Source: Cokeromyces recurvatus (taxonomy: Eukaryota > Mucoromycota > Mucoromycetes > Mucorales > Mucoraceae). From it: a DNA stretch of 64,000 nt. The translations under genes and the position numbers were made by a program. The notes under the pieces were generated by a model. It was given only the letters and a program-made list of their open reading frames with translations. It had not been told where the DNA came from and ran no database searches. This document shows, piece after piece, positions 38,096 through 50,077 of this stretch. The first letter of the stretch is position 1, and every line of letters starts with the position of its first letter. Where the stretch lies: the NCBI RefSeq assembly GCF_025118155.1, contig NW_026251411.1:310001-374000 (forward strand). Direction: 5' to 3'.

Positions 38096-41000
38096 ATGAC
38101 AGATGAGGAACAAATAGAGATAGATGGAAAATCCTCAGTTGAACATCAAATAGAGCTTTATATACATGATCTCTTCAATATCTCTAAAATGACACTTGTC
38201 GAAATTCTAGAGAACCTCGACTACCTTATGCAGACACGTATCAAACGACATCACCATCATCTCAACCCAGACCTAATGGAACGTCTCATGAAGGCTCTCC
38301 TTATCAATGCAGGACATACCACCATTCACTCTGGCTTTATCCGAAAGGGGACTACATTGGGCGCCGATTTAGCCTTCTTTTTGATAGGTGACTTTATGGA
38401 ACACGTAGTTGAATTTCGTGAAGCCATTCATCGTGTTTCAGCTCACGAACTACGCAATTGTTTAAAGATACATTATCGTTGTCAAAGTTATTCAACAGAT
38501 ATACAAAAGAGGGCTGCCGTGGTCATGATTCGTCTCTTCCAGATCCTCTTCCCGCATTTGTATGGTGGTCATGATGATTGGCGTGATTTGGTAAGGCGAG
38601 GTGAACAAGAGGCTATGAGGGAGTTACTTGAAGATGGTGGTAGTCATTCACAACAGCAGTTAGGTATGCCTAGATCATATCATTCAATTCCATCTTTAGT
38701 CTCCTCCTCTTTATTACCACCACAGGCTCTTTACTTTGACCGTTCTATTGATAAACTCATTAAAATGTATCCACAAAGCGTAAATTGCGTTGGTTTAGCA
38801 AGTGACAAAATTTCCTTTTTGCATACATATTATGGTTATAATATGTTACCATCACCTATTCAACAAAATATGTTGAAGATGTTATTTTATCAATTGACTG
38901 ATTTTATGATCTTGATTTTAATTATGGCTGCTGTTATTGAAGCTGCTCAGAAGGACTTTCATAGTATGTCTGTCCTTCTCGCCGTTATTGTTTTGAATAC
39001 CTTGATTGGGTTTAGTCAAGAATGGAAAGCAAGTAAGACGCTGAATACCCTAATGGATTTGTCTGTTCCAAAAGTAAGTATTACATATATTATTTATTTA
39101 TTTTATTTTATTTTATTTTTAACACTATGAAAACATAATAAAGGCTTGTGTTATTCGTGATGGAAAACAAAAGACAATCTCTTCAGATGATCTGGTTCCA
39201 GGAGATATTGTTATAATAGAAGAAGGAGATGTTGTACCTGCAGATCTTCGTTTAATCAATGTTTCACAGCTTCATGTCGTTGAAAGTGTCTTGACAGGCG
39301 AAAGCTTACCTGTTGAAAAAGATGTAAATCCCATTAAAATCAAGGTAAGTCTTTTATTATATATATATATATACCTACGAATAGTATTAATAAATATTGT
39401 ATTTTTACAAAATAAAATAAAATAAAATAAAATAAAATAAAATAAAAAAAAAAGACAAGATGCATCTCTATTAATGAATGTAAAGGAAATGTATTCATGT
39501 CAACTACAGTAACTCGTGGACGTGCAGTCGGTATTGTCGTACGTATTGGCGAAAATACAGAGGTAAAAATTATTTAATTTTTTTTTTAAGTTGTTAATAT
39601 TGGCTTAGATTGGTAAAATTAGTACAGCTATTCAACAAGGTTTCAAACATAAAATGAAAACGCCAATTCAAAAGAAATTGGATAAGCTAGGAAAATATTT
39701 AGTTTTCCTGGCAATTGTTTTATGTATATTAGTTGTTATTATTGGTTTAGTATGGAAAAAAAGATGTTAATCAAATGCTAAATGTTGGGTTAAGGTACAA
39801 ACGACTACATATATACATATATAACTATTATACTCACAATGAATTATACTTGTGGAAACCTTTTTGTAATGTATAGTTTGGCTGTGTCTGTTATCCCTGA
39901 AGGCCTAGTAGCAGTAACTACCGTCACAATGGCTATTGGTGTACGTAGAATGGCTGAAAAGTAAGAGTTTATTATTACATAAAAAGAAAAAAAAAACTAA
40001 ACTTGACCATATTATTATAGTAATTGTATTGTTCGAAAATTATCTGCAGTAGAAGCATTAGGAAGTATAACAGTTATTTGTTCTGATAAGGTATATACGT
40101 ATATATATATATGTATATTCATGTATAAATAAAACTATTCTGTTTTAATTTATTTATGCTAGACTGGTACATTGACTGAAGGGAAAACGGGGACATACAA
40201 GTTATGGACAGGTGATGGATTACACTACCAGTTTACGAACCCTACATCATTTAATGAAGGACATATTTTACTCTCTTCTTGCTACCGAGAAGAAGATGAT
40301 TCTATTAAATCACAGGCAACTTGTGTGAAAGCTTTAATAAAGAAAACTCCCAAACGAATAATCTTCTAAAAGATGATGATGAGGAGGAGTCAGAATCAAT
40401 TTAAGATATAATACAACAATGCTTGATACACAAAATATAGAAAATTTGACTTTCAATTTTAAGAAAGCTATCATGATAATTGCTCTCTGTAATAATGCTT
40501 CACTCATGTTTGATAAGGAAAATCAGGTATGGAAAGCTATGGAGATCCTACCGAAATTGCCCTTGTCGCATGCTCACAAAAGGTAGGGATAGGGAAGGAT
40601 TATTGGGACCAGCAAGGATACAGTCGTATTCATGAATATGCATTTGATTCAGAACGTAAACTTATGAGTGTTGTTTATTTAAACAAAAATGAAATGATTT
40701 TGCTTTGCAAAGGTGCACCTGAAGAACTAGTGAGAAAATGCTCACACTATATTGGACCTCAAGAAGAGTTATTGATTTTAAATGATGTATCCTCCATGAA
40801 TACAAGGATTGCTAAGGAAAGTTCAAGAATGGCGGGTCAGGGACTACGTGTATTGGGCCTTGGGTATAAGAAATTAACCATAAATCCAGATGGTAGTCAT
40901 CCTGAATACTCTGAGACAGGCTTAACATTTGTAGGTTTAATTGGTACCATTGATCCACCAAAGAAGGGTGTTCAAGAGACAATCCAACGATTCCAGGAGG

Positions 41001-42404
41001 CAGGAATAAGAGTTATGATGATTACAGGTGATCATATTAAAACTGCCATAGCTATTGCAACTCAACTGGGTATTTTTCATCCTGATCAATCAAATAAGGT
41101 TGTTTATTTTTTATTTTTTTTATTAAGAATATATTAACTTTCTACTCCCCCCCTCCTCCCTTCACATATATCCTTTCTTTATATTGACTGCTATTATTGT
41201 TTAAAGAACATTGCAATTCTAGGTCAGGAACTCGATTTTCTTTCAGACGATGCTATTTTAGAGCTTGATCCATTTCCTTGTGTATTTGCACGAGTAAGTC
41301 CTGACAATAAATTAAAAATAGTAAAGGCCTTACAGCAACGTGGAGAACTAGTAGCTATGACAGGTGATGGTGTGAATGGTATAAATATATATACATATGT
41401 ATATACATATATATATTCATATGGAACCCATAAAATGTATATGTAATTTCTCTCTCTCTCTTTGTATGAGTGTAGATGCACCAGCAATCAAATGCGCAGA
41501 TGTAGGTATTGCTATGGGTAAAGTGGGTACAGATATCACTAAACAGGCAGCTGATATTGTTTTACTCGATGATGATTTTACTACTATTGTGAGTGCAGTA
41601 GAGGAAGGACGTCATGCATTCGATAATATACTTAAATTTATTATTTATCTTTTGAGCTGTAATGGAGCAGAAATATTTCTGATGTTAATATGTGCTATTG
41701 TTAACTTGGAGATGCCTTTAACAGTTATGATGATCTTGTATGCCAATATTATAGCAGATATTCCACCTGCCATGGCATTAGGTGTAGAGCCAAAGGAAGT
41801 TGGATTGATGAAAAGACAACCAAGAGATCCAAATCAACCTATCTTAACTAAAATCACTTGGGTCATGATAATTACACAGTCTATCTTAATAGCTATTTTA
41901 ACTCTTGCTATTTATATTATTAACTTGAAATATTTAAACTATCCAATTGAAGAAGCTCAATCTACAGTAATAATTTATAAAATTGTTTCACAAAAATATT
42001 AAAACAATTATAAATGTATATAATAGGCATTTGCAGCAATAACCACATTTCACTATTGCATTCTCATTTTTATAACAGATCTATTTTACAATCCATTTTT
42101 ATTAAGAATATATTTAGAATATATGGATGACTATAGCAGTTCTTGTTTCTTTTTGCTTTCATGCTGTTGGGCATTTATACTCCAGGTACAAACAAACAAA
42201 CAAACAAAAAAGTTTTAATAATATAATACATGTATATATTTGAGTAACAATACTTTTTTATAGGCATTTTCTTCCTGGCTTAAATTATCATTTGTGAATG
42301 GCACATCATGGCTAATGATATTCATATGTTGTATTTTACAAATATGTATGTTGAACTACAAAAATTATTATTCGAAAATATCACGGAAAAGTTTAAAAAA
42401 ATAA
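38096..42404 (+). CDS. P-type II ATPase, ENA (IID)-like cation pump
   Basis: Core motifs in order: LTGESLPVEK (A domain), SVIPEGLVAVTTVTMAIG (TM4), ICSDKTGTLTEG (phosphorylated Asp), CKGAPEELV (nucleotide site), GTIDPPKKGV, MITGDHIKTA, and MTGDGVN|DAPAIK across an intron. PPAMALGVEP lies in the C-terminal spans. The TM4 text is closest to fungal Na+/K+-exporting ENA pumps. The first exon adds ~230 unusual residues before the first span (HHHHLN, YRCQSYST, LFQILFPHLYGGHDD), longer than a typical ENA N-terminus. At least eight introns. Frame breaks: seven A for six near 39762, and others near 40370-40420 and 40527. An intron after CILQI could extend the C-terminus to a TAG at 42561. Converges with the C2H2 gene. 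Confidence 0.85.
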
Positions 42405-42563
42405 AATAAAAGCGTGTGTGTGTGTGTATATATATATATGTATATGCGTTATATATTATTTTACTGTTTAGTTAAACAGACTTTGATGATATTGCTGCTG
42501 CTGCTTCTGCTACTGATGATGATGATATTATTGCCATATCACTCATCCAGTGGTTCATTCTAG

Positions 42564-43482
42564 TTATATCCATTGATTTGCAGCTAGAGGTTTATTGATT
42601 AGTTGTGCTCGATCAGCTGGGGAAATACATCCACCATTTCGTTTAAGTGATTTTCCTAATCGATGGACACGTAGATGCCGTCTCATATTACTTTGTACAC
42701 TAAACTTACGATTACAACCTTCCTCAATACATTCAAAAGGTCTTTCGCCTGTATGTGAATAGATATGAATACGTAATGAAGATGGTCGCGAAAATCCTTT
42801 AGTACAATAGGAGCAAATGTATTTATTATGCTGCTTTGGTGTTATTAATTTCGCTTTATATGTTGAAGTAGAGTGATTTAATTTGCTTTTGCTATCAGAT
42901 ACCTGATGCATTAATTTATGAGATTCATCAAAAGAAAAAGAAGAGGATGAAGATGATGAAGAAGAATGAGATAAAGAGAGAGAAGGTGGGTTCTGTTGTA
43001 TTTGATGAAAATTTATAGTACTTGTCGAGTAGGCGCGTCTATGGTTTGTATGAGAAGTATTATTATTAATACTAACAGGATAAGGATGAGTATAATCTGA
43101 ATACGAACGACTATGATAAAAGTTATTCCTAGTTGTTGAGGTTTTATTACTTGTTAAATCATCTATTTTTGGTTCAAGTGGCTTTGGTAAAAAGTGGTTT
43201 AATGATATACTATATTCCGAAGCGTGACGACGATGATTATTCATAGTTAAGGAAGACTGTCCCTTATTTTCTTTTTCTTTTTCTTTTTCTTTTTCTTTTT
43301 CTTTTTCTTTTTCTTTTTCTTTTTCTTTTTCTTTTTCTTTTTCTTTTTCTTTTCTTTTTTTTTTTTTTTCAATAAAAGAAAATGTTAAATAAGCATAATA
43401 TGTATTTATAAGATATAGTATTACCATTGCTGATAGTAATACCTTCAAGCATAGATTGAATTGAAGGTAATTTTGGTAGTTG
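42564..43482 (-). CDS. C2H2 zinc-finger protein, 5' end missing or unresolved
   Basis: Two C2H2 fingers near the C-terminus: CSYCTKGFSRPSSLRIHIYSH and CIEEGCNRKFSVQSNMRR with HLRVH, joined by the linker TGERPFE. Before them is Ser/His-rich text (HSRSYSDYTHPYPVS, a Ser run). Upstream lies a Lys-Glu hexamer-encoded repeat (43266-43352). A separate short exon (43425-43482) reads LPSIQSMLEGITISN, an N-terminal motif style common in such proteins. No start codon is found upstream; a LINE relic begins within ~170 bp. Probably a nuclear transcription factor. The splice join between the two exons is not resolved. Confidence 0.7.
43266..43352 (+). repeat. (TTTTTC)n hexamer microsatellite, coding on the minus strand
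   Basis: About 15 units of TTTTTC; on the minus strand GAAAAA is read as Glu-Lys repeats in the C2H2 gene. Being a multiple of three, unit changes would keep frame. It lies between the LPSIQSM exon and the finger exon, so it may be partly intronic. Confidence 0.85.
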
Positions 43483-43640
43483 CTGTTATATTCATAAATG
43501 GAGAATATGTTGAAAAAAAAAAATAATAATAGAAAAAAAAAAAAAAAAAAAAAAAAAAAGAAAGAAATGCTGACTCCTATAAATAAATAAATGAAAAGAC
43601 GATCAAATACATGATACAGTGCTCGTGGTACCAATTTGCG

Positions 43641-44625
43641 CGATTTTAAAACTTTTATTTTTTAAAGTTGAGTTTTATTGAATAAAAATCCAAATGAGCA
43701 CAAGCATTTTATATACTAAAATTGCCCGAACCAGTTCAAAAATGCATATAGGGAAAAAAAACCTTCATGGGCTGAAGGAAAAAGGATAAAAAATAGGAAG
43801 AAGGGGAGGGAAGTCTATACATGCTGACTAAGCCAGAGAAGAAAAGGGGAGTCTAAAGACAGAGTAGGCAGGACTAAAGCATTGTAGGGAGCACCATACT
43901 GCATCATGTTAACTTTATTAGAGGAATTTTTGGATGACAATCCAATGTATTTGCCAGTAGGCCTGTGTATGAAGTGGCTTGGGTAGTCTAGAGGGAAGTC
44001 AAGTGAGAAGACACGAGATGGTGTCATCCATGTCTTGCAATATATATAATTGAGGATGGATGCGTAGGCAATGGATGCTGTGTTTCTTTGTTAGATTGTG
44101 TAATCCGCATTGACAAGATTTAGAAATACCACCAGGTAGCCAGCCCAGCCACCATCTAATGAGTCGACTATGTTCGATTGGGAGCATAGGTAACCACAGG
44201 ATGAGATCCAAGGACAAAGAAGGACGGCAGATGGACACTAATTTGCTGTACCTTTGCTGGAGAGTAAGTTGAAAGTTCCTTGCAAGAAAATCATGGCAAT
44301 GTCAACGAAGGGTGGAGGTGTTCAGGCTATCAAGAGGCTCAGGTAAGGCCTTAACAAGAGCTGTATTGTTAAGTTTACGCCATTGACTGGATCGTAGGGT
44401 GTTAATACAGGGTAGGAGACAGGTGAGTAGTGCATCAGTCGGGAGTGAGCATGATCGGACGATGTATTTGGCTTGCAATATGTGGCTATGCTCTTTCATA
44501 AAGGGAAGTTTCAAACCTTTTTGCGCACTTTGGAATTTCAATTTACGTAAATTTAATTGGCCAATTTGCGTTGATCTAGCAAGTCAATTCGCGTTTTTTC
44601 ACATTCTCAATTCACGCAAAAACCC
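43641..44625 (-). mobile_element. 5'-truncated LINE (non-LTR retrotransposon) relic
   Basis: On the minus strand the C-terminal part of a reverse-transcriptase polyprotein is readable in pieces. First comes LRKLKFQSAQKGLKLPF with HSHILQAKYIVRSC. Then LIRWWLGWLPGG is followed by a Cys/His cluster (CQCGLHN...HCLRIH), and last YGAPYNALVLPTLSLDSPF ending WLSQHV. Frame shifts separate the pieces. The 3' untranslated region (about 43650-43810) matches the fragments at 1-160 and 51690-51800. No polymerase core (YADD) remains. It lies just upstream of the C2H2 gene. Confidence 0.75.
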
Positions 44626-45259
44626 AAGTAGAGCTAATCGTCATGGCTGTAAGATTTGTAACTTAATTCAATAAGATAAATAATCATAATAGAATATATA
44701 ATGCATCTTTATGTTAATTCTGTCTATACGCATATTTTAAGTATATTTACTCTTGTATAAAAAAATAAAAAATGAAAAAGTCTTACATCTAAAAATGTTT
44801 CTTTTTTTTTATTAATTCTCTGCTGAATATGAATTTATATAAAACAACTTTATAAGTTAAACTAAGAACAATGCAAATACGCGTAATAATTGATTTTACT
44901 AAAAGTACGTGTATTAGCTGTATACATACAAAAGACATAATGATTCTAATTAAACCGTTATTCTCTTCCATAATTACGTTATCATATAGAATTTATTATA
45001 TTATTACTCATCATCTTTATTCACAAAATACATAAATACTCTCACATTATTAACCTCTATTTTGTACTAATGGATATATAACTTAACTTTTATCTCCAAT
45101 AAGAGCATTATTAACAAGTCTCAATATACTTTCTTTGTCCCTTTTTTGTATTACTTCTTTTTTTTTTAATTTTTTATTTCTATTTTATCGTATTTTATCT
45201 GTAAATCACAAACACTGATTACCAATAAATGTATTTTTGCTTGCTTCTTCGTTATTTGA
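44626..45259. other. AT-rich intergenic
   Basis: No gene supported. Long A/T runs, no repeat shared with the rest of the window that I could see. Confidence 0.6.
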
Positions 45260-45457
45260 TCAGTACAAACGGTACTTGCCTGGCTTTCCGTATATGCGAT
45301 TAGTACATTGGAGAAGAGGGCAACGGGAATTGATAATATAGCAGATTTCCACTTCCTCCATTTCCTCTATTCTTTCTAGACACTTTTCGACATTAACTTT
45401 GGTATATTTTTGGCAACAAAAGATGCATGCAGCTTCTCCTTTTGTAATAGTTATCAT
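45260..45457 (-). CDS. Possible small Cys-rich protein (65 aa)
   Basis: A 65-codon ORF with six Cys: ACIFCCQKYTKV, then KCLER, then EICYIINSRCPLLQC. It ends in a basic, aromatic tail (GKPGKYRLY). Composition is unlike the low-complexity ORFs around it. The spacing C-x2-CC...C-x(n)-C-x4-C could bind metal. There is no signal peptide. It lies 48 bp from a degenerate coding relic (45505). Possibly a fragment of a larger element; no family is recognised. Confidence 0.35.
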   Translation of the reverse strand: MITITKGEAACIFCCQKYTKVNVEKCLERIEEMEEVEICYIINSRCPLLQCTNRIYGKPGKYRLY

Positions 45458-45504
45458 TTTTAATGAAAGAGAAAGGGATTTCCTTTTTTTTTTTTAGACT
45501 GGTC

Positions 45505-45597
45505 TGTTATAGAACAAGCTCCAGACATAAGCCTAAGTAAAATTATAAACGACGAATTAAATAATGCAGGATAAACTATAAACCTGAACATATAATA
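45505..45597 (+). pseudogene. Coding relic shared with 61024-61116 (inverted)
   Basis: Ninety-three bases with about 82 matching the reverse complement of 61024-61116. In one frame both copies read VIEQAxDISxSxII and then TINLNI. This copy has a TAA where the other has CAA. Substitutions often fall at synonymous or conservative positions, so the family was probably protein-coding. Which element it belongs to is unknown; an IS630-like relic follows 650 bp downstream on the same strand. Confidence 0.6.
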
Positions 45598-45612
45598 AAG
45601 GTCATCATATCT

Positions 45613-46261
45613 TACTGTATATAACATCTTGTAAATAATATAATATTTATTGACATCTAATCATCTAAATATGTCAACTAAATAAGATATCGTGTCAGTT
45701 CTAAGCTTGATGAAGGATTCAGGTTGTCTTTGATTCAGGACTCATTAGTATAAATACAAGCAGTTGTGTAGACATAAAATCATCTTCTTTTTGTTATATT
45801 TTTCTTTACATTGAATAAACGGTCTCAAACTATATTTCTTTTTTGTTTTCTTCCTTTCTTTTTCTTCTTGTTTTTTTATTTTTTTTCTATATACACATAT
45901 ATGTCATACCATCACAGTAACTACTAAAAATGAGCGATTTTTTTGTTATTTATAAAATTAAAGTACGCTCAATAGACTTAACCTTTTTTGTATCTATTTT
46001 CTCGTGGTAGGTTATTTAAAGAAAGAAAAAGTAGTACCATTTTTTTTTTACCCCTTAATTATGTAACGTAAATCCTTTGTTAAGATTCTTAGATAGTTAA
46101 CAAATTAAGATAATGTAGCAAAAAGAATGATGGCTATAAATTTAACTGAAGAATGAAAGAGAATACAGGATGCCTAGGAATTAGTGGCAGATTTTTTTAT
46201 TTTTTGTTAATCTTTCCACACTTAAACTGTTGTCCTTTATTTTTTTTACTAAGACGGACAA
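45613..46261. other. AT-rich spacer upstream of the transposase relic
   Basis: No gene. Pyrimidine- and T-rich tracts at 45840-45890. It may be the 5' part of the IS630-like element, but no terminal inverted repeat is found. Confidence 0.5.
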
Positions 46262-47230
46262 AGGAAAATATGTGACCAAAGTGGAAATGATGCTATGGTT
46301 GTAGAAGAAGATGTTAACACATACCATCTGGAAACCTTAAGTAACATTAGAGGTTATTGCGAATCACAGGGACCAGAACAAGAGTCGCTTATTAAAGGTC
46401 TAGATACTTGAATGGAAGATATGACAAATCTTGTAGGAACAGTAAATAAGTAGCAACCGTCTTATAATGACTATAGCAGTGAACAGAAGCTTCTTTTTCT
46501 ATATTATAACTCAGTGAAGCTTTACAACGTTGCGAAATTTCTCAAAATAGCAGGTGTAATTGCCAGACAGACAGCACAAAAGTGGGCGGAGGGATAAATA
46601 TTGGAATATTCTTGAAAAAAAAACAAGCAAAGTGAGTAGGAAAGCAAGTCAATTTCAAAAAGGGCGTAAAATTCACTTGATCAACTTTTATAATGAGCAT
46701 CCTTAAGCATGAAGTAAGTGCTGCAGTTGCGACTCTTGATTGAGAAATTTTCGAATTTCTCACTAAAGACTTCCAACATTTAAGTCGTCTTGAATAATGA
46801 GTGCAATTTTTCTTTCAAAAGAATAGCCTGTCGTTTTGAAGTGAGAAATATTGAATTAAAACTCGCGAATAGAAAGAATCATAAGTTTAAGAAATGAGTA
46901 AAACGGATATGAGCTTTCTTGAGAACTGTACTTTTATAGGTGAATCAAGATTCGACATTGATGTGAAACCGCCTGAAGGTTGGTCAGAGAGGGGCACGCA
47001 TGTCATAGTTACTTCTCCCTCTACCAGAGCAATGCTGCATACTATCTTGGGAGCAATCAGCGCTAAGTTTGCCATAGCTATGAAGCTCAGAAACTTCCAA
47101 ATATCCAAAGGAATAAAAATTGGAGGTGCATAGAGAGATGATGTAGATGCCCTTTTTATTGCATTGATAAAAGCTATTACTTCTGTCGTAATGATAGTGC
47201 TTCACTTGTTCCATTTTACATATAGCCTTA
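46262..47230 (+). pseudogene. IS630/Tc1-mariner-like transposase relic
   Basis: A cut-and-paste DNA transposase, readable in fragments. An N-terminal piece reads GPEQESLIKGLDT followed by a stop. A helix-turn-helix region reads YNDYSSEQKLLFLYYNSV, then KFLKIAGVIARQTAQKWAEG. A shifted piece reads ASQFQKGRKIHLINFYNEHP. The catalytic-domain start reads KTDMSFLENCTFIGESRFD, then PPEGWSERGTHVIV and HTILGAISAKFAIAM. The first catalytic Asp (expected DES) is Gly here (GES). Numerous stops and shifts, and no downstream DDE part beyond about 47230. Clearly dead. Confidence 0.85.
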
Positions 47231-47233
47231 AAT

Positions 47234-48084
47234 AGAATGAAAAGAAAAGAGAAATAGAGAAAAGTTAATTTAAAGAAAAGCAAATGATATATATATCATC
47301 TACTATAAAATATGACTATATAATCGTTAAATATCTTAATAATAGCACTATGAATCAATAAACTTAATGGTTGGTAAAATAGCCCATTTAATAAAGTGCA
47401 AATCATTAATAAAGTCTGAGTTCATACTGTATTTAGCGATTGATAAGACAATGATGATAATTCAATAAATGCAATTGTTAATAAAGAAATAGCAGGTTCA
47501 TGAAAATGAGGTTAAGTAACTACAATTTAAATCCACAGTTCTGAAAAAAAAAATTAAAGAATATAAACAAGGAAAACTAACAGAGAAGATTGTAATACAG
47601 TCAATTGTAATCCCATTGACAAAATAAAGAGGTAAAAATGCTTCTATTGTATTTATTATTGCAAAATCTGTTATTAACGGGTTTGTTCAATAAAGGATTA
47701 TTATATGTTTTATATGAAAATGAAAGATAGAAGAAGAAAAAGAAAAAATAAACACACACGCCGTCTACTTGATTCTATATTAAAAAAAAACCGTCACTTA
47801 TATGTAACATGATTTTGCATTAAAGCAAGCTTTTTTTTTCTTTTTTTTTTAAGTTTTTTTTTCATGTCAAATGTGAGGATAAGAACTGAGGAAATCCATA
47901 TAATTTACATGCAATATATGCCTTCTCTCTTTTAAGTCTCTTATCTTTATGTTTATCAGGCAACATAAGACCGCAATATTATTAGATATTAATTTCCCGT
48001 CTTTTTTTTTTTTTTTTTTTTTATTAAATATTTGTTTCATTTTTTTTTTCTTCTTTTTCCTTCTCTTTCTTACACATTCATATT
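47234..48084. other. AT-rich intergenic upstream of hydrolase
   Basis: No gene. T-tracts at 47830-47850 and 48003-48022 precede the hydrolase start; a pyrimidine-rich leader (TTCTTCTTTTTCCTTCTC) immediately precedes its ATG. Confidence 0.6.
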
Positions 48085-49259
48085 ATGGCCGGTTTTATTA
48101 AATTAACTAAAGAATCAAAACAATTTGCTGATTCACTTCCTAAATTTGATATTTCATCAATAAATATCGAAACACTTCGTTCCAAACCTGATAACGAGGT
48201 ACCATTGGCTATTTCTAGACCTGATGTTGATTTAGAAGATATGACTGTAATTAGCTCTTCTGGCTTAGTCAAAATTCGTGTTTATCGTCCTAGTGGTTCT
48301 CATGATAAAATCTTACCAGCTATTATCTACATGTAAGTAAATTATACACACATACACACACATATATATATATGTATATATCGAATATATTCATTCATGC
48401 TGATTTTGTTACACAGGCACGGTGGTGGTTGGTGTGTTGACCAAAAGGCTTCTTACGCTTATATTTGTTCAAAGGTATATAAAGTGAAGTGATATGCATA
48501 AAGATATATGTTATTAATTACATAAGGGATTCATTTTTAGCTTGCAGGAGAAGCAAACTGCGCTGTCATCTTTGTTCATTATTCTCTTAGTCCTGAAGCT
48601 CGTTTCCCAACTGCTGTTGAAGAATGTTATGCTGTCTTGGCTTGGGCTACAAACCCTGCTAATGTTAACTTTTTGAAGATTGATCCTACTTCTGTCTCTG
48701 TAGGTGGTGATTCCTCAGGCGCTAACTTGGCCATAGCAATCACATGTATGTTTAGTCGCCTCTCCCCTCCCCTCCCAAAAAAAAAAGGATTACTAATATA
48801 TTATATATAGTGCTTGCTAAGCAACGCCAATTAGAGAACAAGATTAAACATCAATTGTTATTTTATCCCGTCACTAATACTGAATTCAACACAAGTTCAT
48901 ACTATGAATTCAGTAATGATTATGCATTGACGCGTGATCTTATGAAATTCTTTTGGGATCAATATGTACCAGAAAAGTCAGATCGTGAAAATATTATTGC
49001 TTGTCCTGGTAAGGCTACTGTAGAAGACTTGAAGGATTTACCTCCAGCTTTAATCATTATTGCTGAAGCCGATGTCGTAAGAGATGAAGGTGAAGATTAT
49101 GGTCGCAAATTGTTGGCTGCTGGTGTCCCTGCTACTACAACTCGTGTCGTAGGAGTCCTACACGGATTTGTTAGTAAACCAAACTTATTTTCTCAAGAAA
49201 CTTTATTTGCATTAGACATGGCAGCTGCTGCCCTTCGTAGAGCTTTTTATAATAAATAA
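48085..49259 (+). CDS. Alpha/beta hydrolase, HSL-type esterase/lipase
   Basis: Four exons joined in frame (IIYM|HGGGW, CSK|LAG, AIT|LLAKQ), giving about 330 aa. The oxyanion motif HGGGW and nucleophile GDSSGANLA (Ser) place it in the hormone-sensitive-lipase family. The acid is probably in IIIAEADVVRDEGE and the catalytic His in VLHGFVSK. No signal peptide is seen, so it is likely cytosolic. Substrate is unknown (short-chain esters are usual). The frame is intact. It converges with LSM4, with 145 bp between stops. Confidence 0.9.
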
Positions 49260-49404
49260 TATAAATACATTTATTTTTTTTTAATATTTTTTTTGTAGTC
49301 AATGTGCATGTGTAAATGTATGACATGTTCATTATTGTATTTTTTTTTTTCATTATGATTACTTTTATTTTGACAGGATATACAAATGTTGTAATTTAAT
49401 TTGA

Positions 49405-49871
49405 TTAATGTTGATTTCCACCCCGAGCACCAATGACAATATTACCACTACTGCTAGTTTTATTGTTGTTGCTACTACTATTATTATTACTACTACCACA
49501 CGTCCACTGTTAGCACTGCCACCACGATTTTGTCCACGTCCACGATTACCACCTCTATTATTATAATGTCCTCTTCCACTACCACCACGTCCACCTCTAT
49601 TGGCCATTTGTCTTTGTTTGCTCTCTTCTTCTTTTACCATATCAACAATCTCTTCTGGAACGTTTAAATATTTTATAGTATTGCCTCTAATATAGCATTC
49701 AGGTAATCTCCAAAATTTGTCACCATCTGGTGATGTTTGAATCACTTCACGTAAAGTCAAATTCATCCAATTATCACAGTTAACCAAGTGGCCGTTAAAG
49801 GTCTCACCACTTTTTAGTTCTACAAGCATGGGGTGACCAGCTGCTGTATGTAAGAGTGCGAGTGGAAGCAT
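49405..49871 (-). CDS. LSM4: U6 snRNA-associated Sm-like protein LSm4
   Basis: Sm fold: [20 protein letters not shown] (Sm1), [17 protein letters not shown], and [16 protein letters not shown] (Sm2 RGN). A C-terminal Arg-Gly tail follows ([16 protein letters not shown] and so on). It acts in the LSm1-7 decay and LSm2-8 U6 complexes. Near 49499 one base appears missing in ACGTGTGG. Repair moves the tail from a Val/Ile-rich frame to a Ser/Asn-rich one that ends [11 protein letters not shown], which suits the family. The start at 49871 is the first Met before LPLALL. Intronless as read. Confidence 0.9.
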
Positions 49872-49905
49872 GTTGTACTAGTTGAATTATATTTATGTAT
49901 TTGTG

Positions 49906-49936
<31 letters not shown>

Positions 49937-50077
49937 TTAAGAAACAGAAAAAAGTTTATCAAGAATATATTTATTTTTTTAAAAAAAAAAAATCTTACGT
50001 CACAATAAGACACAACATTTTATATACAAATATATTATACAAGATGTATTTATATTTTTTTTTTTATTAATTATAAA

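Noticed and set aside
43641..44570. CCAATTTGCG at 43631-43640 and 44561-44570 as a LINE target-site duplication
   Set aside because: The right copy lies where the LINE reading frame still seems to continue and is one of four 23-bp-spaced similar motifs, so a chance or internal match is as likely.
46984..47283. Minus-strand ORF opposite the transposase
   Set aside because: Antisense shadow of the IS630-like relic.
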